Part shown: in pieces, positions 10,201 to 22,200 of the stretch | How positions within the stretch are numbered: the stretch's first letter is position 1 | Layout: every line of letters begins with the position of its first letter | Assembly: GCF_000003605.2 (NCBI RefSeq) | Contig: NW_003158728.1 | Span: 253,260 to 283,186, forward strand | Length of the DNA stretch: 29,927 nt | From: Saccoglossus kowalevskii | Taxonomy: Eukaryota > Hemichordata > Enteropneusta > Harrimaniidae | Direction of reading: 5' to 3' | The notes under the pieces: model-generated | What the model saw: only the letters and a program-made list of their open reading frames with translations | Told to the model about the DNA's origin: nothing | Database searches by the model: none | Program-made: the position numbers and the translations under genes

Positions 10201-13200
10201 TTTAGGCGCAAAAAGTCCAGAGATCTTGCATAGGTTGGGACGGGAACGCATTTTGTACCCTATTCTGCTATTACTATTATCTATAATTCATATTATATTG
10301 GAAGGGTTGACCCTATGGAGCACATTTTAAGGGGCACAAACAAAATGCCTAATACACAATTCTAAATGCAACAGCAATTTATCAGGAAATTGTTTGACTG
10401 CATTAATATGCATTCACCATTTAAACAAGATCGAACATTTAAAATAAGTCTGTCATACGCTTATTCATGTTTCTTATACATGCTGACTGCAAGCATGCTA
10501 AGATACGTTCACGTTTTTGTACGTGCTGACAGCATGTGGGGAATCTCTCGGAATCTATACGCACGGCGGGTGCCACTGGTGGATCCAGAAATTCGTTAAG
10601 GGGGCGCTCCTACTTTCGTAGGCTCCGGTGGGCTGGGTTTGTCAATTGATTCGTCAATTTTGTTGGAGGCTGAAGTGGGTGGCGCCTGGCGCGCCTCTCC
10701 CTAAATCCGCGTGGGTGCCGCATTGTTTGTTGTGTGTCAATTGAGGTTAAGAGGTAATTCCTATGACGCACTGCCACCAAGAGAGACATAGTGAAAAGAC
10801 AGTGCAATAAAACGAGTACTGTGTACAACTTTTGCAATTATGTCGACCAGAAAGAGCATTTTATTTAAACATAGTAAATATACTTACAGGACATGTACCA
10901 TCAACGTTCATTGCCATGATGTTTCCATCAGGACACAAGCAAGGACATTCAGGATACACTGGAAGCATTGGTGTGCCATCTGGACAAGATGCACATACAC
11001 ATGTATCTTCATCATTCTGTAAAACAAATGTGAAACAAATTTTCATCATACAAAGATGCATTTTGAAAAAAAAACGTCGACGAACAGAATATGTCGATTC
11101 ATACACGTTTCATTATACTGCACTATGTTTGCTATTACCAAATATCCCCCAATTGTCTTCCTGTTATCACACCAGCATTTGCACCTTGTACACGCGCCAT
11201 TGGTTAAATCCAGTATACCAGGCATGCCGTCCGAACATACACAGCATGGCAAGCCCAGGAAAGTACCTAAACACCAACTGAAATTACAAATAGTTGAAAA
11301 ACACAATGTTTGTCAGTGATTGTTAGACGTTGCTGCTGTATTGTGTAATCGAATATGCAATTATTGATATGTGTACATATACACAGTAGGATCGATGAAA
11401 AATATACCTATAGAATCAAGTGATGCCAATATAAAAAGTTTAAAATGCAATCTTACAGTGAAAAAGTACTATGCTGTAAGTTCTAGTTATTGTAATGCTT
11501 GCTATATATTATGTAAATACATGGAAATCTACCGTTAACTGTGAAGTAACTAACAAGAACTTAAATACAACTTTGAGCAAACATCACAATTGCCACCAAA
11601 ATATGTGACATATAATCATATGGCTCATAAACCACCCCCAATTATTGTCAGATGTGAATTTTCAGTGTGCGTGAATTTATTGTGCTTTGAAATCTATTAA
11701 AACACTATTAGATACGGCAGATGATGAATATTTTCTGCTGGTATGCCATGTGGCTCTAACCAATATGGCCATAACCCAGTGACCAGTTCAACCAATTTAA
11801 AGGCAGTGTGTAAATTTTGGTATTGTAATAGGAATGTATGATGACAACACCCTGACTGTAAACTTATTTTGGACGGGTCTGCTAAAAGAAATTTGCACAC
11901 AAAATACACAAGGTAGACAATGACCAACTAAGTAATATTCACCAATGTTATTTTGAAATGTAGTCAGCTGGTCCATATACTGTATGCAAGTGGTTCTCTT
12001 TTCTCTAGATGGTTATGCATTAGATTATGAACATGACAAAGTGAGTGCATCAGGTACCTATGTATCTATTCAGAATGTAGTAAATTTAGCATTCAATGTG
12101 GCATGGCTCCAAGAGTCTTTGCAAGGTCTATGCCTTGAAAGGTAGGGTTTGTTTATAATGGCATTTGTTCCTAATCATTTCAGACACTAATACTGAGGGT
12201 TTTCCATTCACATGGAAGAAGTAAATGATGAAGTTTTGAATACAGAAAAATATTCATGCAAATGATTAGACCTGAAGTATGTTTATATGGTGTTCATGCA
12301 GGAAACAGATTTCCAACCTAAGTATTTATTAAGTGGAGGAAGTGAATCGGTAAACTCTATTTGACGATTATGAATTTGACCACATAGCAAGCTATTCCAA
12401 GATTTCATTGCTTAATCTTGTTTGTGCCATAGCCAGTGTAAGCAATCCAGAGAATCCAACAAGTCACATGTTTCTGCAAAAAATTGGCTCCTCGCTTACC
12501 ATGACAAAACATTTGTTTTATTCTGGCTATGCAGAAGTTGAATGCATTACTCAACGAGTACTGTCATCTTGTTATTTTTCTTACATTAATATAATAATGC
12601 TTATGCAGAACCATTTGTCATTAAGGAGATTACACACGTTAGTCGAATGTAAACTGCGTGCAGACACCTGAATAGTGACCGTGGTAACTCTGAGGAACAA
12701 AGCTATAGATAGATACACTACATTAGATTCAGCAGGCGATCACAGCACATAACATTTGGCATATCCTTTTGACACGACGCCATGTGACACCTAGTCACAG
12801 TACCAGTCACATTAGTAACAGTAGAAGCTGCAGAAATTAATTGTTTTATGTTTTACCAAAAGGAATCACAATCATATATTGCACTATTCTTATAGTGGTC
12901 CGGCAAATATATCATCTGGTTTCTGACCTAGGAAGATCCTCAAGAACTAGGTCAGTCAAGAACTATGTTCTAAAATCACTATGGGTACAGAAATTCTTAC
13001 AGAATCCATAGAGTGGACACTAGAGTTGTGATATTACATCTATCATCTGTACTGTTGACTAGCATAATATCGTGAAAAATACAAATGCCTTTTCTCGTAT
13101 CTTCTGATAATAACATCATTAATATGAGCACACTTACCCAGTTGTGTTATACCAATCCGGAGTCTGGAACGTGAATAAATTTACGGACTCGTCGACAAGT

Positions 13201-16200
13201 TTGAAGAGTTTAAAATTGGCATCACCCGTAATAGCTGGTATACCTCCTTCAACATCCACTCTCACTTGTTTATCAGGGTCTGCACACTTCCCACTACACA
13301 GTGATGCAGACACTTTACCTTTGATGGTTGTTGCTATGCCTAAAGTTATTTCAACGTCATTGGTTGTTGCAATACCAGAGTCATCGTTAGCTGAAATGGG
13401 ACATCATTTTACTAAATAATGATAATAATTTATTCCATACAAAGAAAATACTACTGGAGCATGCTTATGATTGAACGAAACACACGAAAAGAAAAATAGT
13501 TGTTCAGAATTCCAATTATGGTCATATCTACATCTACGAATGTCTTTCTGTAATGGATACATCATATTGTTGAACTTAATAATAATATATTCCATGCATC
13601 ATGAAATGGTACTTTAACAAATACCAGGTTTCGCTTCTTCCTTTACAAATATATATAAAAGTTTTTTAATGTGCGATTTGAATTTTCTAGACGTTGTAAG
13701 TTCCCCTAGGTTTCCGCAACTCATTAAACAGTTTCTCGTTCCATTGTTCTTCATTATTTAGTCCTTAAATAGACTGCTTAAACTGTATTGAATAATTGTT
13801 TTGTTTTTTTTACTTTCATGATTAATTTCCTTAATCCATCGTCTATTCAAACTTTCACTTAATATATTTCACTTAACTTTCATTTAATATATTTTTAAAT
13901 GTCACACTTACGAAGTAACTGTTTCATCCATTTTGGAAGCTTCTTCGTTAACTTCTGCAGGTTCACGCCTTGTGGTGGTAGTTGTGCATTGAACTGTGGT
14001 ACGATAGCTGCTTCTGCAACTGCACTTGCAAGCCCAGCTGTGTTGAATGATGCCGAGGCAGACACAAATGGTTCAAAGGATACCTGTTTAAAGAAGATCG
14101 AGAATATACTACACATCAATATAATTTATGCACATCAAGCAAAGACAGGGCTGAACTACATAATTTCACAGCACATTTACTCGCTGATGTCTGAAGTGGT
14201 ATACCCGTATTTTTATGATAGATCCGTTGATATACAGGTAGATTTCAAAACTAAATTAATTTGGCAATAAAATAATTCACATTGATACATGTGCATGATG
14301 AAAAACGTATTAAATGGCAGGTTCAAATAGCAAATCCGCAATGTTTAGTTACACAATACCTTGGGCCTGTTGAGTCGCACACCTTCAGCTTTCGTCCATG
14401 TTGCCCCGGTAGTTAGATTAGACGATGCACCTACTTCTCCAGTAACTGTACCCTCTATCTAAATATGAATTAACATATTAAGTATTGTTTTGAATGTGAG
14501 ATTATGTAGATGTCAAATTAGTTTATTTAAAATATTTTAATCTGACAGTATAATGAACGAGATTAATATGAAATAACTAACACTATCAATTGAATCACTA
14601 TTTTAAGGTCTCAACAGAATTACTATTTTGTCTATGTGGTATCAAAATTAGAATTCTGAATTTTGTTAATATCTGGAATCCGGAATTGTGATGAAATTGG
14701 GGTAAATAGACGATAACAAATTATAATAACGTGAAATAAATCTACCTTATATCCTACTGAACCTTTGATATCGACTACAAACTGGAACACCCCTGGTACA
14801 AATATGTAGGGAATAACGAATCTCCCTACAGTTATATCAAGTAAATTATGAGACCAGCTTGCGTCACCTCTGAAAGAAAAAAATACATAGTAGGAGTCAT
14901 TTAAGCTCCAATACATTTACAATACATAGGTAACGCGTTCGGGACAAAAGAATATATAGATCATTGTTTTAGTTTGCATTCGCATGAGGTTAATAAGATA
15001 TAACATGATATATGACCCGCACAACACCGTGTAACTAAAGTGTTATTCACCTCATGCACTCAGTTTGATTGATAATTAAATAAATTCTAAATAAAATAAA
15101 ATAAAATAAAATAAAATAAAATAAAATAAAATAAAATAAAATAAAATAAAATAAAATAAAATAAAATAAAATAAACACAAAATAGACAGTACAGAAATCG
15201 AGTAACGTATTTTACAAAATTGTTATTTTTACCAGCAATTTACTTGTCAAAATTGTGTATCTTGTCTGTGACCCTAAACAGACCAGCTTAAATAAAAAAA
15301 TTATTTCACCTCAATTGTTGACCAACAAATATTGTATATTGTGTCTAAGAAATACTAGCTAAAAAGCATGGACCACTATACATCTACAAAATGTCAGTAA
15401 AATGTGCATTTCAATATAATTTGCCTTTGTACAAATTTTAAACAAAAATGCTCCATGTGTGTCCAAATACCAGAAAAAAATATCACATTTTCATTCACTT
15501 GTTTGACCAAAAATCTTTATATTATCCCCCAAAACATTAACTAAAAATGCATTGATACCAAAAAATGACAATAAAATATGTGGTCTATTATAATTTGCAT
15601 TTGTACTAATTTTGGAACAGAATTACTGACATGTTGCATAACAACGCATTAAATGTGGATGAATCCAATTAAAACTCCATAATAAATTACCCATGTAAGA
15701 ATTAACATGTCAGAGATATAAGACTGCACAGACAGCAGTAGAATGGACGGAAACCAAATGTTACTTTTCAGATTCTGTCCAGTGGGAACTGAAATCAAGT
15801 ACTCACGCCATATTCCAGTTCAACACAGTCTCCAGAGATGCTGTGAGCTTTCCGTCAAACCCGACACCAACACGAGTGATACCTCCCCACCAGTTAACAT
15901 CAAAATTCAATGAGAACGTCGGTGAGAAGTCAACTTTTGGAGTAACATTAAATGTCACTGGACCATCCTGAGTTAGGGTTAGTAGAAACAAAATTATCAT
16001 TATGTGTTATAATTCGAAACGTAGAATTATAATTCTCGAGACGTGTGTGTGTCAATCTGATTTGGCACGATAGTATTGGAGTATCAATTGGTGCAAAAAT
16101 ACCACACCCAACATCAACTTCAACCTGCCACATACACTAATGCATCACTAACATAAAATTAAATGAATTAAATGCAAATACTTATTGTATACCTACTTCG

Positions 16201-19200
16201 AATGGGAATGTATTTGATAAAGAAAACTCCGGATTCCATGATAATTCTTTTCGTTTACGTCTTCGTACTGGTACAAGGCCACCAACGTCTACGTACAAAA
16301 GGTCGTCGTTGGTGGATATTTCAAGGAGTTCAATAAACACACGACCATCATAAATACGAGAATTCACGACCTATTAACAATACACGACGTTGTTATTAAA
16401 CATATTTTATGAGACTAAAACAAAACGATCATCCATGTGCTGTACGGTGGGAATGCTAAACAACATATCAACAGAAGAAAGTGTGTCAGTGAACGCCAAA
16501 CGATGATGTGCAACGTTAACTGATAACAAACATCAATCCTTCAAAAAAAAATGTTACAGACAAAATAACACATTACCTTTCCAAGAAACGCACTGCTTGA
16601 CATTCCAATTACCGTATCACCTACAACGATATCTAGATCCGACGAAGGAATATTTTCTAGAATAAGGAGTCCGGGTATTTTATTTCCTCCACTGCATACG
16701 AGATCAACAATGACTTCACTCCCAGTAGCATCGTGTATCTCTGTCTTAACTCTAATATAATAACGAATAACCATGTATTATAAACATGTCACGAGAAAAT
16801 ATTACTGTAGAGTAATACCTGTGTGTACGTTTTGGGGTATCGTTACGGTACGTGTTTATCATTGTGCTACAGCCACCCTACTAATTTATATACTTATTTG
16901 ACAGTTTGTTTTTCCGTCTTTCATGCAAAATATATTGACTGTACGATATTTATATTTACACACATATCAACTCAGTATTGACGATATAGTACCTACCTAT
17001 TGTTTTAATTGCATAATATGTTAATTCACACACCTGCAACTTGACGATATAGTAGACTAGCAATTTCAATGTTTGAAGAGTTATACTTATGCGTTATACT
17101 TTTAGTAAATTCTAGATGATCCAATGATCGATCAAAAAGTTGATTGGACAGTTACATGCGATTAGTAACCAAATCTGATTATACATATCCCTCGGGCGGA
17201 GTACGTCACGAAACGTTCTACGTTGCTATGACGCGCATCACTGTACCATGTATTTCTATGGACTGCTGAAGAACGCCGGTCGAAAAGCCGGTGAAAATAA
17301 CTAAATTCAAGAAAACACGGGGTGACCTTGTTACACTGTTCAGGGGAGTCTCAGCATCCATCTCAAAGTACCGTTTTCTGCGAGTTTTCGGCCTTTCTTT
17401 TCACCGTGATGGTTGCCAGGCGGTGAAAATGCTCGGATGTCCGCCCCAAAAGTATCATTGCGGGATATCTATTAAATCATGAATATGTAATTTATTCATT
17501 TGGCTGATGTTACCAGTACAACTCACCTTGGCTGGAAACTTGTTGCACTACTACAATGCGTAAGCTGCGTTGTCACAAATGTCGCATTCATCTCGCTGTC
17601 GTCAATGTCAACAACGTCGGCCAAGAAACCATTGGAGTGGTTCGATACTACGATGTCGCCCTCTTGGAATATCACAGTATCCGGATGAACAATGAAAAAC
17701 GTCTTTACAGTTCTCTTAGAGTTGTCCACTTCGAGTTCGTAAACATTACCAAGACATTTGTAAACCTCAGTTGCTATAAGATCAATTGAGATATATTTAG
17801 AGCTCTGTGGTGGGAGTTATAAAATCAAATTATATAAATTATATCAAAGTATATTTAATATTTTTCTATTTTTTTTCAAAACACCAGTGAGTACTATGTC
17901 TGCTTTTTTATCATAGAACATATTAGAGATGGAATCTCATTTAACGCATCTAAATTAACATAACATACAGTGGCGTATTTTGAGGGCGCTCGCGAACTTG
18001 GCCTTCGGTCAACTTATCGCCCCCCCCCCCTGTTCCAGAACCCGAGATCCGACCCTGACATTTACAGTTCTTCTAAGCAGTCATCTGTTTTAGATTTTTC
18101 GTCATTCCGAAAACGTCTTGACACCTTGCATAATACCAGACAACATTTTTTTCGTCTGTATGTACGATTACATTCAGTGCCTAATGGATGAATTAAAACT
18201 TCATTTGAATGGAAATGATCCTCTCTCTACCTTATCTGACTAAAAAATATACAACAGTCATTCATGTTTGTATTCCACTGAACAGTATTTATAAATCTCG
18301 ACATAGTTTGTATTGGATACCCACAACTTAGGAAGTACCTCACAAACAATGGTTTTAGGCGGGCCGAGTAGATGTACGACTTAGCGGTTATCGCAATTAT
18401 TTACAATAATATAACTTATACTATTAAAAATGTGTTGGTCGGCATTGTGACATCGTTTATAAAACTAGTGGCATTAATCAAATGTGGATTTTTAAAATTT
18501 CTAAATATTTGGTAATGATTTCAATAACATCAGTGCTTTTGATTTTGCTATATTATACACTAATACATCACACAATAAACTCAAATCAAAGCTTCTTTGG
18601 TAACGCAGGTCTTCTATTACAGTTCTCTATTTTGTTAAGATTGATCGACCTATAATGGACCGAACAACCTTTTTTTGTTTCGTAAGGCATTGAACACTTC
18701 TCCTGTTGTGACATCGATATTGAATATACTATTATTATTACTTGCCCTCGTTTATTATGTGTATGCTGCCATCAACGACGGTCTCCCCATTTATCAACCC
18801 TAATGCTATACTATCACTGATTGCATTCTCGTGTACGAGGCTGTCTTCTATCTGTATCACTTCTACATCCTGTTTGAAATTTGCATATGCAATAACGTCT
18901 TCCAGTGGAGCAGGTTTTCCTAGAATAAGTGTGTAAGTTTCTGTGGAAAGACGGAAAGTAATATTTGTGAAAAGTATTACAGTGAATGAAGCTACGTATT
19001 TGTTGATGTCGACAAACAAACACATTTTCAAGCACAATTCCAATTTTGTTCAAATTCATCTTTCGAACGAGATGAACTTCCAGCGCGTGCGCAGATGACG
19101 ACCCTTTTCTAAGAACTTACCCATCTGTGTGATACCCAACACTGCATGTAATATTCCATCCGATTGTATACTTGCAATGATATCGCCCTCAGCGATATCC

Positions 19201-22200
19201 AGGGTTTCTTGAGTGACTATCAACAACGAATCGTCCGATTCATCATTAGCGTTCAAAGCTGGACACGAGTACAGTATGGCATCTCCTTCGTTGATCAGTT
19301 TCACATTACTATTTAAGACAGAATTCTGGACGCGTGTTGTATCTGAATAGTCTGGATGTAGGATACCGCCAGGGCACACAGCCTCGTCCCAGCCCCGACA
19401 ACCAGTGGGCTGAAAATATAATACAACAATCTTTACACAAAGAAACACATCATATTATCAAAAAAACACGAAGAAACTAATTGGTTCACTATCCACACAA
19501 AACTGCAATTATAACTACAATACGTACTGACGATATAGAGGCCAAAAATATCGTTAAGTGTTTTGAAAAATGAGAATAGCTTACGATATATCAAATGACG
19601 CTTTAGAATGATTTATGTTAGACGTCCATGGTCTGCCGTAGACAAATCAGATTTGAGACCGACTTGCCTTCATACAATTATTGTAGCTGATATTATGAGC
19701 GTTTTGGTGAATATGATAAGTATTAACCATGAAGTAGCATACATTTAAAAATAAAGGCGCTAGCATCGGTGAGGACCATGTATATAAAAAAGTTACTTTT
19801 TTTATAATTCTTCACGCTAGTGCATATTTTTGAATTTCGCTATGTATGACCGACCAACTGTATATAAATCCTTGTTTCGCCGGAAGTAACATTGAACATT
19901 CGTACTTAGCTCGTGAAGGATGTTATGAATTGTCACATGATATATTGTAACAATAATGATAACCTACTGTATCCTTGTAACAGTGGTCCACGTCATAGCA
20001 GGTCGGGCAACTGCCAGGAAAGTAATTCCCAGTCGAAACAGCACATTGATTTCCTTCGCAATTGATGATCTGTAAGAACAAAAAATATAATAAAATAACA
20101 TATATTAAATATATTTAACATACAATTATTAGAATATTTTGTCCGCTAAATTCATTTTTTATCACCTTTGTCTGAAAGAATGCTATTTTTGACAAAAATG
20201 TTGATCAAACCTGTACCCAATGAACAATTATGTCCATTTGGCTCAAAATTATCAAAAACGTTATAGACAAATAGTTACAAATGAGAAATGCATCTAAATA
20301 TTTGCGGCATTCACTGGGTAATTACGGGTGACATTAACTATGGTATCATTAATTGTTAGACAAGAAGTGAAAATAAATTAATCAGTTTCCTATGGCCATC
20401 GCAATACGTTAACCAAGACCGTAGGAACCGTACCGGCTATGGCCGGACTACTTCTGCACGCCCCCCCCCCCCCCAGTAGACATGGTCCTTCGTCCCACGT
20501 CATCTTACGCCTCGGGCCCACAGCCCTCGATGGATGGCCGGACCAACTAATTTTTGTTTCCTACGGCCTTGTAAACCAGTAGGACTAAAGATAATCACAA
20601 GGACAAAACTTGGAGGTTTCAGGCATATGTGCATACATCAAATATACAACACAATTAAATTATACACACCTTTATTTTGTCACTGCAATCAGAAGCATCG
20701 CGTATTGTGATGCATGAATAGTAAAACCAGGATGGACAGCTGCCTTCATCCGGGCCACTTCCATCTCCGGATGCACAACTCAACGTTGTGTCACACCAGC
20801 CACATCCGGTCGATGAAGAGCATTCTTCACACTCGTCAATGGAATCACAATAGCTATATGAGCAATCTCTACCCTACATTGTTATAGCGTATGAAACAAC
20901 AATTCGTCAAACTTAAGTGCGATTACATATGATGAGAATGAAAACACTGAATAAAATGTATTCGTAAATGGCTGCCGAGATCTCGCTGAGAGTGACAGCG
21001 AGAGGAAGAGTCACATGACTTGCCCCCCCCCCCACCCCAAAAAACTGTCCTATTCTGTATTGGCACACTTGCAAATGTCATAGGAGCCAGTAGGCACGAT
21101 AACGTACACTTTTTACACCCATCTACTGTTTTACATATTTTGTAAACCAGCCACATTAAGATGAAATCTGAATTTAATTTAAACTCATTTCATCCTGCCC
21201 ACATAGTTACCTGCCATCCATTTATACATTTGCATGTGTTGGGACCGACACAGGTTCCATGGCCAGAACATTCGTTGACATCTCTGCAGTGGAACGAAGA
21301 GCAATCATCCCCAGTCCATCCACCGAGGCACAGACAAATATCATCAACACAGATCCCGTTATGTGAACATATCGAGGGGCAAGTATCCGCCGCTATGTAA
21401 ATACAAACAAAAACACTCATACGTTTTAAGAATTTAAAATTATTGTATGATTAGAGCAGGAAGACACAGTCATACAATCGTGGTATTCTATTGCAATTAT
21501 TGTTGTAAAAACACGTGAACAAATTAAAGAGTTAAAACTTACTTACTTGGTATTTTACAAACAACTGCAAATGGATGTTTATCAGAACAATCTACGGCTT
21601 CGATGCTACTACTAGTTGGGAAACTAATTGTCAGAACACTGCACCCCTGCAAAGCGGTATATACAGTAGTAAAACGATGAGTAATATTAAGTTGTTATAT
21701 TGTTATAAGTCAGTACTCGAAATTCACTAATACCATGGAGGCGTTTGCATCGATGCTCCACCTGAATTCCTGGATACCCTTCACAATTCCAAGCACGCAA
21801 AGACATTTTTCACATTCTGTGACATTGAAATTGGGTTAAAGCCTTATTATACTTACTGGCTGGTCGTCAATCCACACTTGAACCTGTGTGGCACATTTAG
21901 GCCCATGGAACATTAGAAAGGCCAACACATCTGTATTATCTGATGAAGTCGGCAGAGTACCTCCCAACTCCTGAAATGAACAAGATTATTTAAGTGATAT
22001 ACAGAATACTAAGTCTCATACCGTGTTCCTGATAAATTGTCAATATTCAGCAATCAATCCGTGTTATACGGTATAAATAATTTGTTTGTGTGTTTGATTT
22101 CTCCGACATTAAATACAGGTTTATAGTGGAAATTCTATAACATAGGTCAAATACCATTTTGAAGTTGAAATGATCAGTCATTTCACAGTAATGCAGAACA

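Noticed and set aside
11139-11180. Alternative donor AAG|GTGCAA in exon 20
   Set aside because: It would end in phase 2 and shift exon 21 out of the frame that gives the CPDG repeats. The donor further on keeps phase 0.
15948-16133. Open frame just upstream of exon 15 with VEVDVGCG at its start
   Set aside because: A possible acceptor exists at its start, but no donor in the right phase follows, and exon 14 joins exon 15 directly in phase 0. Treated as intron.
21730-21800. Possible extra exon between lectin exons 5 and 6
   Set aside because: Exons 5 and 6 already join in phase 0 to give a complete lectin C-terminus, and this segment adds no lectin motif.
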